Source: Blautia faecicola
Lineage (GTDB): Bacteria > Bacillota > Clostridia > Lachnospirales > Lachnospiraceae
Assembly (NCBI RefSeq): GCF_004123145.1
Contig: NZ_SDKC01000001.1
Span: 151,501 to 215,500 of the forward strand
Direction of reading: 5' to 3'
Length of the DNA: 64,000 nt
Shown: one piece after another, positions 54,951 to 63,618 of the stretch
Position numbering within the stretch: position 1 is the first letter of the stretch
Layout of the letters: each line of letters opens with the position of its first letter
The notes under the pieces: generated by a model
The model's input: only the letters and a program-made list of their open reading frames with translations
Databases searched by the model: none
What the model was told of the DNA's origin: nothing
Made by a program: the position numbers and the translations under genes

Positions 54951-55802
54951 GTGGGAAACACAGATGTGGTAACAAAAAATTATATGAGGCAGAATACGGT
55001 GTTTGCGGACGCCTGTAATTATCTGATCTATGGCGGAAGAAATATCGTAGATCCGGAAAAACTGACAGAGCTGGATCCAACGGAACTTGGCGTCCTGTTT
55101 GAAACGGACAGTTCTGTGCGCGATATGGATAAACCGGAAACGATCCAGAAATACCGGGATGTTCTGAAATCAGCAGTGATTATGCAGGATGACCGGGCAG
55201 CGTATCTGATCATTGGTATCGAAAATCAGACGGATATCCATTACGCCATGCCGGTGAGAAACATGATCTATGATGCGTTGCAGTATGGAAAACAGGTCGA
55301 CGAGACATCAAGGAAGAACCAGAAAGAGAAGATGAAAAAACCACGCAACCGTGGAGAGTATCTGTCCGGCTTCTACAAAGAAGATAAACTGATTCCGGTG
55401 ATCACGTTTGTGATCCACGTTGGAGCAGATGAATGGGACGGACCAATGTCCATCAAAGAAATGATGGATCCGCAGGATGAGACGTTGCTGGAATATATTC
55501 AGGATTACCGGATTCATCTGATCGATCCGGCACGGCTGACGGAGGAAGAACTTGGGAAGTTCAGGAGCAGTTTACGGGAAATATTGAGCTGTGTGAAATA
55601 TTCGAAAGACAAAGAAAAACTGAAAGAGTATTTACATGGTAGTTCACGAATCCCGGATCTGGATATTTCTGCAAATTTGGTTTTGAAAAGTATTATAGGA
55701 CTGCCAGCGAATATGGAAACAGGAAAGGAGGAATTTAATATGTGTAAAGCAATAGATGACTGGATAGAAGAGGAAAGAAATGAGGGAAAAAGTGCAAACT
55801 AA
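54951..55802 (+). CDS. Rpn-family PD-(D/E)XK nuclease / transposase-like protein
   Basis: GTG 54951 lies 7 bp after AAAAGGAGG; the frame is open further upstream from an ATG at 54867 without a ribosome site. The 283-residue product has the layout of Rpn/PDDEXK-type proteins: MRQNTVFADACNYLIYGG at the N-terminus, the AYLIIGIENQTDIHYAMPVR strand with the ExQ catalytic pair, and GEYLSGFYKEDKLIPVITFV. It ends in CKAIDDWIEEERNEGKSAN, shorter than many relatives, which have a long charged tail. Family members promote recombination or act in phage defence; they are often repeated in Firmicute genomes. Confidence 0.8.
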   Translation: MGNTDVVTKNYMRQNTVFADACNYLIYGGRNIVDPEKLTELDPTELGVLFETDSSVRDMDKPETIQKYRDVLKSAVIMQDDRAAYLIIGIENQTDIHYAMPVRNMIYDALQYGKQVDETSRKNQKEKMKKPRNRGEYLSGFYKEDKLIPVITFVIHVGADEWDGPMSIKEMMDPQDETLLEYIQDYRIHLIDPARLTEEELGKFRSSLREILSCVKYSKDKEKLKEYLHGSSRIPDLDISANLVLKSIIGLPANMETGKEEFNMCKAIDDWIEEERNEGKSAN

Positions 55803-56026
55803 ATGTCAGTATATCATGATATCATATTTTCAACAGAATAAAAGAAAACACGCTGATGTGAATAGAGTCCTGTAAAATGTGGAAAAATCCAGTTCGAACT
55901 TTGGTAAATGTGGACAATGTGTGTGCAGGACAGGTTGTAGAGAAGACCGGAACATGATAAGATAGGAAACACAGAAGAGATATTATAATCATGTGGCAAC
56001 AAACAGAGAAAAGAGGAATTATCATT

Positions 56027-56743
56027 ATGAAATACAATTCTGTCCTGGACTTACACACTCATACAATCGTCAGCGGACACGCGTACTCCACGTTAAGAGA
56101 GATGGCAAAAGCAGCCTCCGATAAAGGGCTGGAGCTGTTGGGAATCACGGAACATGCACCGAAGATGCCGGGAACCTGTCATCTGTTTTATTTTGACAAT
56201 CTGCGGATCGTACCGAGAGAACTGTATGGCATCGAACTGGTACTGGGGTCTGAGGTCAATATTCTGGATGCGAAAGGAACCGTAGATCTTCCGCAGAAGA
56301 CTATGGAAAAGCTGGATATCATCATCGCCAGCCTGCATACCCCGTGCATGGAGCCGGGAAGCCGTCAGGAGAACACGGAGGCCTATCTGAATGTGATGAA
56401 GAACCCGTGTGTCAACATCATCGGCCACCCGGATGACGGAAGATATGAGGTGGACTATGAAGCGCTGGTACAGGGAGCAAAAGAATACGGAAAGATCCTG
56501 GAACTAAATAACCATTCCATGGATCCCGGCTGCAGCCGTATCCATGCGGTGGAGAACGATACGATCATGTTAAACTACTGCAAAAAATATCAGGTACCGG
56601 TCGTGATGGACAGCGATGCCCACTTTGATACACTGATCGGGGAATTCGATATGGCAAGAGAACTGCTGACAAAACTGGACTTTCCGGAAGAACTGGTGCT
56701 GAACCGCTCAGCAGAAGAAGTGAAAAAATATCTGAAGAAGTAA
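56027..56743 (+). CDS. PHP-domain phosphatase (YcdX/histidinol-phosphatase-like)
   Basis: ATG 56027 follows AGAGGAAT; an in-frame ATG at 55991 would add 12 residues. 238 residues with all PHP metal motifs: DLHTHTIVSGHAYSTLREM, ITEHAP, GSEVNI, IIASLHTP, IGHPDDGRYEVDY, ELNNHS and DSDAHFD. The length and HTHT..SGHA motif match the YcdX group, a trinuclear-metal phosphatase of uncertain physiological substrate, rather than HisK of histidine biosynthesis. It stands alone, before the metG leader. Confidence 0.9.
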   Translation: MKYNSVLDLHTHTIVSGHAYSTLREMAKAASDKGLELLGITEHAPKMPGTCHLFYFDNLRIVPRELYGIELVLGSEVNILDAKGTVDLPQKTMEKLDIIIASLHTPCMEPGSRQENTEAYLNVMKNPCVNIIGHPDDGRYEVDYEALVQGAKEYGKILELNNHSMDPGCSRIHAVENDTIMLNYCKKYQVPVVMDSDAHFDTLIGEFDMARELLTKLDFPEELVLNRSAEEVKKYLKK

Positions 56744-56754
56744 AATTTACAGAC

Positions 56755-56783
56755 TTTACAAATACAAACGTATATGCTACGAT
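56755..56783 (+). promoter_or_regulatory. Promoter of the T-box-metG transcript
   Basis: TTTACA (56755-56760) and TACGAT (56778-56783) with 17-bp spacing, just upstream of the T-box leader. Confidence 0.6.
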
Positions 56784-56802
56784 AAACTATAGTCATAAAC
56801 AA

Positions 56803-57072
56803 AAACACCGTGACGAAGAGAGTACATGCACGACTGTCATTACAGAGAATTCCCGGAGGCTGAGAGGGAAGTGACAAGGTGAATGGAAGATGGCTTCTGA
56901 GAGGCGCACCGAGCCGGAAGGTTAGGCTGCGACAGGATCCGCCTGTTATAGCGGCAGAGTATAGCAGTACAGCAGTACTTGGCGAGGTTTCTTTCGTGAG
57001 AAAGAGACGAAGAGAAGTGGTAACACGGTATCATATCCGTCTTCTTACAAACAGTAAGAAGGCGGTTTTTTT
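56803..57072 (+). promoter_or_regulatory. T-box riboswitch upstream of metG
   Basis: The leader begins with a long Stem I (GTGACGAAGAGAGTACATGC onward). It contains the T-box region GAAGTGGTAACACGG (57014-57028), whose TGGT can pair with the ACCA end of uncharged tRNA. It ends in a terminator, CCGTCTTCTTAC with GTAAGAAGGCGG and seven T residues (57037-57072). The gene it controls implies tRNA-Met as ligand; I have not located the specifier codon with confidence. Confidence 0.88.
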
Positions 57073-57162
57073 ACGCGAGCAACGAGCCAAAGTCCGTGCT
57101 TGCACGAGACCTTGGCGACTGCCGCGGTAACCTGAGAAACTCGCGGAGCGTGTTTCTCATAG
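57071..57162 (+). repeat. Structured dispersed repeat, copy 2 (between T-box terminator and metG)
   Basis: It starts TTACGCGAGCAACGAG and matches the minus strand of the MITE interior at 9870-9963. CGTGCTTGCACG forms a hairpin. TGAGAAAC pairs with GTTTCTCA around a CTCGCGGAGCGT loop, where the other copy has a different but still complementary stem around nearly the same loop. Preserved pairing despite sequence change suggests selection on structure. Confidence 0.65.
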
Positions 57163-57188
57163 TATGCGTGAGCAAGGAGGAACCAAAC

Positions 57189-59141
57189 ATGGCAAAAGAA
57201 AAATTTTATATGACAACGGCGATCGCCTACACATCCGGTAAACCGCATATCGGAAATACCTATGAGATCGTACTGGCAGACAGTATCGCCCGCTTCAAAA
57301 GACAGCAGGGATACGATGTATTCTTCCAGACCGGTACTGACGAGCATGGTCAGAAGATCGAGCTGAAAGCCGAAGAAGCAGGCATCACACCGAAGGAATA
57401 TGTAGATAACGTATCTACAGAGATCAAAAGAATCTGGGATCTGATGAACACTTCTTATGACAAGTTCATCCGTACCACAGATGATTATCATGAAAAACAG
57501 GTACAGAAGATTTTCAAAAAGCTGTACGATCAGGGAGATATCTACAAAGGACATTACGAAGGAATGTACTGTACCCCGTGCGAATCCTTCTTCACAGAGT
57601 CTCAGCTGGTAGACGGAAAATGTCCGGACTGCGGACGTCCGTGTACACCGGCAAAAGAAGAAGCATATTTCTTTAAAATGAGTAAATACGCTCCGCGCCT
57701 GATCAAATATATTAACGAACATCCGAAGTTCATCCAGCCGGTATCCAGAAAGAACGAGATGATGAACAATTTCCTGCTTCCTGGACTGCAGGATCTGTGT
57801 GTATCCCGTACTTCCTTCAGCTGGGGTATACCGGTAGACTTTGATCCGAAACATGTAACTTATGTATGGCTGGATGCGCTGACCAACTACATCACCGGTA
57901 TCGGCTATGACTGCGACGGCAACAGCTCCGAATTGTTCAACAAAAACTGGCCGGCAGACCTGCATCTGATCGGTAAAGATATCATCCGTTTCCATACGAT
58001 TTACTGGCCGATCTTCCTGATGGCTCTGGATCTGCCTCTGCCAAAACAGGTATTTGGTCATCCGTGGCTGTTACAGGGCGATGGCAAGATGAGTAAATCC
58101 AAAGGAAATGTGATCTATGCCGATGATCTGGTAGATTTCTTCGGTGTAGATGCTGTCCGTTATTTCGTTTTGCATGAGATGCCGTTTGAAAACGATGGTG
58201 TGATCACCTGGGAGCTGATGGTAGAGAGACTGAACTCTGATCTGGCCAACACCCTGGGTAACCTGGTAAACCGTACCATCTCCATGTCCAACAAATATTT
58301 TAACGGTGTGGTAACAAAAACAGGTGTGGAAGAAGACGTAGACGCTGATCTGAAAGCAGTCGTAACAGGAACCAAGGCAAAAGTAGCTGCCAAGATGGAA
58401 GACCTGCGTGTGGCGGATTCTATCACAGAGATCTTCAACCTGTTCAAACGCTGCAACAAATACATTGACGAGACCATGCCATGGGCACTGGCAAAAGACG
58501 AAGCGAAAAAAGACCGTCTGGCAGAAGTTCTGTACAACCTTGTAGAAAGTATCACCATCGGTGCTTCTCTGCTGGAATCCTTCATGCCGGAAACCACAGA
58601 AAAGATCCTGGCTCAGTTAAACGGAGAAAAGAGATCTTACGAAGAACTGGATCAGTTCGGTCTGTATCCGTCAGGAAATAAAGTAACAGACAAACCGGAG
58701 ATCCTGTTCCAGCGTCTGGATCTGAAAGAAATTCTGGAAAAAGTGGAAGCTATGAAAGCTGCACAGGCAAAAACGGAAGTACCGGAAGAGCCGGTAATTG
58801 ATATCGATGCAAAAGAAGAGATTACCTTCGATGATTTCGGAAAAATGCAGTTCCAGGTTGGTGAGATCATCGCCTGCGAAGAAGTGAAAAAATCCAGAAA
58901 ACTGCTGTGCTCTCAGGTGAAGATCGGCAGCCAGGTAAAACAGATCGTATCCGGTATCAAAGGACACTATACCGCAGAAGAGATGGTAGGAAAGAAAGTC
59001 ATGGTCCTGGTGAACCTGAAACCTGCAAAACTGGCAGGCGTACTTTCCGAAGGTATGCTGTTATGTGCAGAAGATGCTGACGGCAACCTCTCTCTGATGG
59101 TTCCGGAAAAGAAGATGCCTGCAGGCGCAGAGATCTGCTAG
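57189..59141 (+). CDS. metG: Methionyl-tRNA synthetase
   Basis: ATG 57189 lies 8 bp after AAGGAGG; the frame is open 31 codons further upstream only through the repeat. 650 residues. The class I signatures are TSGKPHIGNTYEI (HIGH) and KMSKSKGN (KMSKS). A zinc-binding knuckle, CTPCESFFTESQLVDGKCPD with a second CGRPC, and the C-terminal tRNA-binding OB domain (from about 550, MQFQVGEIIACEEVKKS) are present. It charges tRNA-Met and is under T-box control. tatD follows by 15 bp. Confidence 0.97.
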   Translation: MAKEKFYMTTAIAYTSGKPHIGNTYEIVLADSIARFKRQQGYDVFFQTGTDEHGQKIELKAEEAGITPKEYVDNVSTEIKRIWDLMNTSYDKFIRTTDDYHEKQVQKIFKKLYDQGDIYKGHYEGMYCTPCESFFTESQLVDGKCPDCGRPCTPAKEEAYFFKMSKYAPRLIKYINEHPKFIQPVSRKNEMMNNFLLPGLQDLCVSRTSFSWGIPVDFDPKHVTYVWLDALTNYITGIGYDCDGNSSELFNKNWPADLHLIGKDIIRFHTIYWPIFLMALDLPLPKQVFGHPWLLQGDGKMSKSKGNVIYADDLVDFFGVDAVRYFVLHEMPFENDGVITWELMVERLNSDLANTLGNLVNRTISMSNKYFNGVVTKTGVEEDVDADLKAVVTGTKAKVAAKMEDLRVADSITEIFNLFKRCNKYIDETMPWALAKDEAKKDRLAEVLYNLVESITIGASLLESFMPETTEKILAQLNGEKRSYEELDQFGLYPSGNKVTDKPEILFQRLDLKEILEKVEAMKAAQAKTEVPEEPVIDIDAKEEITFDDFGKMQFQVGEIIACEEVKKSRKLLCSQVKIGSQVKQIVSGIKGHYTAEEMVGKKVMVLVNLKPAKLAGVLSEGMLLCAEDADGNLSLMVPEKKMPAGAEIC

Positions 59142-59156
59142 AAAGTGTGAAACGAC

Positions 59157-59927
59157 ATGATATTTGAAAGTCATGCACATTATGATGATGAGGCTTTTGA
59201 CGAAGACCGGAGCGAACTGCTGGATGCCCTGCCTGCGCAGGGCATCGGCAGAGTGATCAATGTATGCGCGGAAGTAGAAGGCTGGGACCGTACCGTGGAT
59301 CTGATGGAACGCTATCCGTACATTTACGGTGCGGTAGGCGTGCATCCGGATGATGTGGGCGCACTGGATGAAGAGAAGATCCGGCGGATGCATCAGATCT
59401 GCCAGATGGAAAAGACGGTGGCAGTAGGAGAGATCGGTCTGGACTATTACTGGGATAAAGAAAATCACGAAAAACAGATCTACTGGTTTGAACGGCAGCT
59501 GGAGGTAGCACGGGAGGAGAAACTTCCGTTTATCATCCACAGTCGTGATGCGGCCAAAGACACGCTGGATACCATGAAACGACTTCACGCCGGGGATATC
59601 GGCGGTGTGGTACACTGCTTTTCTTACGGAAAAGAGATGGCAAGGGAATACCTGGATATGGGGCTTTCCCTCGGCATCGGCGGTGTACTGACATTTAAGA
59701 ATGCAAGGAAACTGGTGGAAGTCGTAGAATACGCTCCGCTGGAATCTCTGCTCTTAGAGACAGACAGCCCGTACCTAGCACCGATTCCAAACCGCGGAAA
59801 GCGGAACTCTTCGCTGAATATTCCATATGTAGTGGAAAAAATTGCAGAGATTAAGGGAGTATCCAGGGAAGAGGTCGAAGAAGTCACCTGGAAGAACAGT
59901 TTCCGGGTCTTTTCAAAAGTAAACTAA
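59157..59927 (+). CDS. tatD: TatD-family metal-dependent deoxyribonuclease
   Basis: 256 residues, amidohydrolase-fold. Metal ligands: ESHAHYDD (HxH), VGEIGLDYYW, FIIHSRDA, VVHCFSYG and ETDSPYLAP. This is the standard partner of metG in Firmicutes, 15 bp downstream, so cotranscribed. TatD proteins are 3'-5' DNases and D-aminoacyl/repair-related hydrolases; the precise role here is not evident. Confidence 0.95.
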   Translation: MIFESHAHYDDEAFDEDRSELLDALPAQGIGRVINVCAEVEGWDRTVDLMERYPYIYGAVGVHPDDVGALDEEKIRRMHQICQMEKTVAVGEIGLDYYWDKENHEKQIYWFERQLEVAREEKLPFIIHSRDAAKDTLDTMKRLHAGDIGGVVHCFSYGKEMAREYLDMGLSLGIGGVLTFKNARKLVEVVEYAPLESLLLETDSPYLAPIPNRGKRNSSLNIPYVVEKIAEIKGVSREEVEEVTWKNSFRVFSKVN

Positions 59928-59929
59928 CG

Positions 59930-60202
59930 GTGCATCTTTATCTTTCTCAAAGAAAAATGCTGATAATTATAATTCTTGAAGTGCCTGTGGAACTTGCGGA
60001 GCTTCTCGGCGAAAATGCGCCGGGCCTCCCGGAAGGACTTGCAATATACTTAGCTTCTGATGGCAGGGAAGGAGATACTTATGCAGTATATTCCGGAAAC
60101 TTAAAAGTGGAAGATGAAAGGGCACAGTTTGATTTAAAATTGAAAGATGAGACGGTGATCCATGTAGACTATGATGGTGAATATCGATATTCTTTTGAAT
60201 AA
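59930..60202 (+). CDS. Small hypothetical protein
   Basis: An open frame of up to 90 residues, beginning with GTG 59930 or more plausibly ATG 59957 (81 residues). The acidic C-terminal part (DGREGDTYAVYSGNLKVEDE) looks like genuine protein rather than noise, but no ribosome site is strong and I do not recognise a family. It could be a remnant of a longer gene. Confidence 0.4.
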   Translation: MHLYLSQRKMLIIIILEVPVELAELLGENAPGLPEGLAIYLASDGREGDTYAVYSGNLKVEDERAQFDLKLKDETVIHVDYDGEYRYSFE

Positions 60203-60211
60203 AAGAAGAGA

Positions 60212-60240
60212 TTGCAATTATCAAATAGTTTTGTTAGAAT
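60212..60240 (+). promoter_or_regulatory. Promoter of the small toxin mRNA
   Basis: TTGCAA (60212-60217), 17-bp spacer, TAGAAT (60235-60240). The transcript would carry an untranslated leader of about 105 nt containing a GAGGGACTGAACCCTC hairpin before the toxin ORF. Confidence 0.65.
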
Positions 60241-60353
60241 AGCCGTAGACATTACTGGGAAAAGCTAGGCGGTTAGTCCTCTTACAGAGGGACTGAACCC
60301 TCTGATTACATAGAAATCCTGAAAAGGAAATCTGGGAAAGGAGGGCAAACTAT

Positions 60354-60446
60354 ATGACTGATTATGAAATGCTTTCTATCATCTTGATGATATTGAGCAT
60401 TGTTGTATCAATTTTAATTGTGTACATAAATCAATCAAAAAAGTAA
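60354..60446 (+). CDS. Holin-like type I toxin peptide (30 aa)
   Basis: MTDYEMLSIILMILSIVVSI and ten further residues ending NQSKK: a short acidic N-terminus, one transmembrane helix and a basic tail, the pattern of the putative holin-like toxin family (Hol_Tox). AAAGGAGGG lies 10 bp upstream. The stop codon falls inside a hairpin, AGTAACCGC..GCGGTTACT (60442-60474), shared with a convergent antisense RNA. Overproduced peptides of this family damage the membrane; activity here is inferred. Confidence 0.75.
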   Translation: MTDYEMLSIILMILSIVVSILIVYINQSKK

Positions 60447-60527
60447 CCGCCCCTCGCCAAGGTTTGCGGTTACTCTTTTAAGACCAATAATTTGGGATTA
60501 GCTGTCTACCAGTAATGTCCTTTTTAT
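60436..60527 (-). ncRNA. Putative antisense antitoxin RNA
   Basis: On the minus strand TTGACA (complement of 60557-60562) and TATCAT (complement of 60534-60539) are spaced by exactly 17 bp, placing a start near 60527. Transcription runs back into the toxin 3' end and stops at the GC-rich hairpin followed by six T residues (complement of 60435-60440). The RNA of about 90 nt would pair with the toxin mRNA 3' region, as in TxpA/RatA-type systems. Confidence 0.65.
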
Positions 60528-60668
60528 ATTTATATGATAGCAGATGAATATAAAATTGTCAAATGAGGAGTTACAATATCTTCCGGCAGATTACCAGTAA
60601 TGGAAGAAATACAAATATAATAAAAGGGGTCTTAGTGGCCTTTCCCTAACAAGATGTGTTTTGTCGGA

Positions 60669-60706
60669 CAAAATGCGTATTTTGCCAAAATCCTGGGGGA
60701 TTTTGA
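60669..60706. other. Paired hairpins downstream of the agrC-like gene
   Basis: CAAAATGCGTATTTTG and CCAAAATCCTGGGGGATTTT are adjacent inverted repeats just beyond the minus-strand kinase stop. They may end that transcript, although no long T-run is present. Confidence 0.35.
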
Positions 60707-60727
60707 GAAGTTACTGGCAGTTTCCCG

Positions 60728-62026
60728 TTATGGCTTTAAGGTTATAATTGTATGGAAAGTAGCGGAATCATGTTCATAGTACATTTGCAAATTTCCGTGA
60801 TATTGTTTCACAACTTTTTGAATGCTTTTCATTCCGAACCCATGTCTGCCTGTTTCGGGTTTATGTGATACAGGAAGTCCATCCTGATCATACACAGGGG
60901 TGTATCTGCAGGAATTTATGACTATGATAACGATAAAAGAGGAATGTTCCTTCCTTTGTACAGTAAGTTCAATAAAAGAATCAGGGATATTATCTGATGA
61001 TTCAACTGCATTATCCAATAAGTTACAGAACAATGATGTCAAATCGTGTGGATAAATAGATTGAACAGCACCGCTTCTGATATCCGTATGAAAAATGATA
61101 TGTTTATCGCTACATTGTCGTTGATAACGGCAGAGAATTGCATTCAGCATTTCATGATCGCAGATTTTTACAGTTTCTTTTAAGTCGGAAGATTCCATGA
61201 GCTGTTGTATATAGGCATTTATTTTATCAGAGTCATTTTTTTCGTTCAGCAATTTGATAGATTGAAGGTGTTTTTTTATATCGTGAATCAGAATGCTCTG
61301 ATGCTCATTTTGTGAAAGCATCATTTCATAGTATTCAACGGAATCAGATTCTTTTTGGAGCAGTAACTGCATATCTGTATATTCCTGTGACTTTTTCTGA
61401 TTATAGTGGTTAATTCCGAATGCAAGCAGATTGACCATCAGCAGAAAAATGGCACAGATTGTTACCATAAAATCGGCAGGCGGGACGAAGAAAGAAGTTT
61501 TCCCAATGGCGAGGAAGGTAAACATAGTAAAAACAGAGGAAACAGGAATCAACATCAAAAGAAGTTCAGACTGCACATACTGTCCCTGATTCGTTTTTTT
61601 CCCTTGGAGTAGATGAACTAATAAATAAATGATTGCAAAAAAGAAAATCTTGCTGAAAACAGTATAAAAAACAAGTCCGACACTTGCCTCTAAGAGAAAA
61701 TTCGGAAAGAATCTGGACATGATTCCGAAAGCTGCAAGTTCTGATATTCCCATAATTGATGTAAGTATCACAGAATGAAAGATTGCCAACAGTAATTTGA
61801 GTTTAAAAAGTGCAAAAAGAAAAACCGTGTTTACAACAAAAAAGCTAAAGGTATTAAGCCCCATTTCTCCAAGTAGAGACAAAAAAAATAATATTGCATA
61901 AAGAGCACTTAATATGGGCAGTCTGATTTTATTGCTGCAAGAAGGAATAAAAAGACTGGTTGCGTATTGCCACAAGGTGACGGCTTCTGTAAAAAAACTA
62001 AAAAAAAGTAAAACGATATGTTCCAT
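60728..62026 (-). CDS. AgrC-like sensor histidine kinase (GHKL type)
   Basis: 432 residues. About six transmembrane helices in the first 210 residues form the peptide-sensing domain, followed by a cytoplasmic kinase. The phospho-accepting His is in ILIHDIKKHLQSIKLL. The GHKL ATPase has the N box CNLLDNAVESSD and the G region GRHGFGMKSIQKVV. This is the class that senses cyclic autoinducer peptides. It is 6 bp downstream of the LytTR regulator gene on the same strand and near agrD/agrB, so a complete quorum-sensing circuit is likely. Confidence 0.9.
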   Translation of the reverse strand: MEHIVLLFFSFFTEAVTLWQYATSLFIPSCSNKIRLPILSALYAILFFLSLLGEMGLNTFSFFVVNTVFLFALFKLKLLLAIFHSVILTSIMGISELAAFGIMSRFFPNFLLEASVGLVFYTVFSKIFFFAIIYLLVHLLQGKKTNQGQYVQSELLLMLIPVSSVFTMFTFLAIGKTSFFVPPADFMVTICAIFLLMVNLLAFGINHYNQKKSQEYTDMQLLLQKESDSVEYYEMMLSQNEHQSILIHDIKKHLQSIKLLNEKNDSDKINAYIQQLMESSDLKETVKICDHEMLNAILCRYQRQCSDKHIIFHTDIRSGAVQSIYPHDLTSLFCNLLDNAVESSDNIPDSFIELTVQRKEHSSFIVIIVINSCRYTPVYDQDGLPVSHKPETGRHGFGMKSIQKVVKQYHGNLQMYYEHDSATFHTIITLKP

Positions 62027-62032
62027 TTGTGT

Positions 62033-62740
62033 TTACCTCATACTTTCCAGATATAACAGATAAGCGTTTTTGAACGAGCTGTATTTTCTTCGTGTAAGGT
62101 AAGCTGTAAGCTGCGGATTCGATAAATGAATGGTAAAATGATCAAAGTCTACGACGTGGTCAAGGTTAATGATAAAGCTCCGGTGTGTCTGAAAAAAACT
62201 GTTTTTGGGGAGCAGATTCAGCCAGTAATCCATAGTATAAATCGAATCAAAATCCTGCTGAACAGTATGTACAATTACTTTTCGGCTCTGTGCTTCTATA
62301 GCAATAATCTGCGAGGCAGGAAACGAATATAACCCTTGCCGGGTTTCAACAGGAATTTTGACAGTAATGGAATTGTAATATGTCAGGGCATCTTTCATAT
62401 TTCGGAGAAAACGCGACCTGTCCAGAGGTTTGGAAAGATAACGGAATACATGAAAACGCATTGCATCATCCAAATATTCGGAATAGGAGGTAACCACAAA
62501 AATGATAACATTTTTGTTTGCTTTTTTTAATTCATTCCCTATATAGATTCCATTCATGCCGGGCATTTCAATATCCAGAAAAACAAGATCTTTTTCTTCA
62601 CTATCAGCTAATAAAGATTCACCGCTAGTAAAGGAAACTAATTCGGGACATTTAATATGATTTGATTTAAAGAAGGATTCAATGAATTTCTGCAATTGTT
62701 CAATTATCAAAGGATCATCATCACAAATTAAAATACGCAT
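62033..62740 (-). CDS. AgrA-like LytTR response regulator
   Basis: 235 residues. Receiver domain with DDD at the N-terminus, phosphorylatable Asp in DLVFLDIEMPGMNGIY and switch Lys in RYLSKPLDRSRF. A LytTR DNA-binding domain follows (about 130-232: IIAIEAQSRKVIVHT, FFQTHRSFIINLDHV). It is the partner of the kinase just downstream and should bind direct repeats near agrD. Confidence 0.92.
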   Translation of the reverse strand: MRILICDDDPLIIEQLQKFIESFFKSNHIKCPELVSFTSGESLLADSEEKDLVFLDIEMPGMNGIYIGNELKKANKNVIIFVVTSYSEYLDDAMRFHVFRYLSKPLDRSRFLRNMKDALTYYNSITVKIPVETRQGLYSFPASQIIAIEAQSRKVIVHTVQQDFDSIYTMDYWLNLLPKNSFFQTHRSFIINLDHVVDFDHFTIHLSNPQLTAYLTRRKYSSFKNAYLLYLESMR

Positions 62741-62833
62741 TTTTGTACCTGGCTTTCTATAATAAAATAATATAGATATATCATATCATATAAAAATTTC
62801 AAATGCAAAAATGCGTATGAAAAGACAAATTAA

Positions 62834-63160
62834 TTACAAATTTGGTTCATTATGTGCTTTACTGTTTCTTTTTACAAGAAGTTCGATAAAGTCTCCGGCA
62901 AGTTGTATATCAGCTTGAGTACATAAACGTAGTTTGTCAATAATATCCTGTGGAATATTATAAGCGTGCATATTGCCGAGCAGAAGGTAGTCTGGGGTAA
63001 CATTGAGCAGATTACAAATCCGAATAAAAATGTCCAGGCTTGGTTTTTGCCGTCCGTTTTCGATTGATGACATATGGTTATTAGATATATTTAGCTGTTC
63101 GGCAAGTTCAGCCTGCTTGATTCGTAATTCTTTTCGGCGTATTTTGATACGGTTTCCCAT
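62834..63160 (-). CDS. XRE-family helix-turn-helix regulator
   Basis: 108 residues. HTH_3 domain at about 5-62 (RRKELRIKQAELAEQLNISN, then SIENGRQKPSLDIFIRICN) and a short helical tail. It lies 93 bp upstream of the agrA-like gene on the same strand and divergent from agrD, so it may set the threshold of the agr circuit. No strong ribosome site is close to the ATG at 63160; GAAGGTGGG lies about 20 bp upstream. Confidence 0.88.
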   Translation of the reverse strand: MGNRIKIRRKELRIKQAELAEQLNISNNHMSSIENGRQKPSLDIFIRICNLLNVTPDYLLLGNMHAYNIPQDIIDKLRLCTQADIQLAGDFIELLVKRNSKAHNEPNL

Positions 63161-63274
63161 ATCTTCATATTGAAATTCTATTTATCCCACCTTCTTTCAA
63201 CAGATTTTTCAATAGAATTTTACCAATAGAACCGAATAAAAAGAAGAAACAGATAAAGAACTATTCTGATATAC

Positions 63275-63417
63275 ATTGAATAAAATTAATTTTATACATA
63301 AATACTTCTGTATTACATACTATTTTTGACGGAAAACAGGAAGAAGAGTCCAATATTGAATAAAATTGTTCCACTCATTACGGAGGGGGCGAATATTTGA
63401 TTAAAGTGGTATATGAT
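63275..63417 (+). promoter_or_regulatory. agrDB control region with 13-bp direct repeats
   Basis: ATTGAATAAAATT is present at 63275-63287 and again at 63355-63367, 80 bp apart. TATGAT (63412-63417) is a good -10 but has no matching -35, as expected for an activated promoter. Which protein (LytTR or XRE) uses the repeats cannot be read from the sequence. The gap 63161-63468 holds nothing else I can name. Confidence 0.4.
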
Positions 63418-63468
63418 TGTTTGTGTGAAAATCAATGACAATTTTTGGAAGAAAGGAGTGAGGTCAGT

Positions 63469-63618
63469 ATGAAGAAACAGGTAACAAAAACAGTTGCAAA
63501 AGGGATGAAATCAGCATTAGATGTTGTGCTGCGCACAGAAGCCAACACAGCCTCCTGCGTAATTATGTATCAGCCAAAAGCGCCGAAGGAATTAACGAAA
63601 TACAGGAGAACTAAATAA
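63469..63618 (+). CDS. agrD: AgrD-like cyclic autoinducer peptide precursor (49 aa)
   Basis: AAAGGAGTGAGG precedes the ATG. The amphipathic, basic N-terminus (MKKQVTKTVAKGMKSALDVV) is followed by a core with a single Cys (NTASCVIMY) and the conserved C-terminal leader PKAPKEL plus a charged tail. AgrB would cleave after the core and link the Cys to the new C-terminus, giving a thiolactone; the mature ring is probably CVIMY or close to it. The stop overlaps the agrB start by one base (TAATG). Confidence 0.85.
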   Translation: MKKQVTKTVAKGMKSALDVVLRTEANTASCVIMYQPKAPKELTKYRRTK

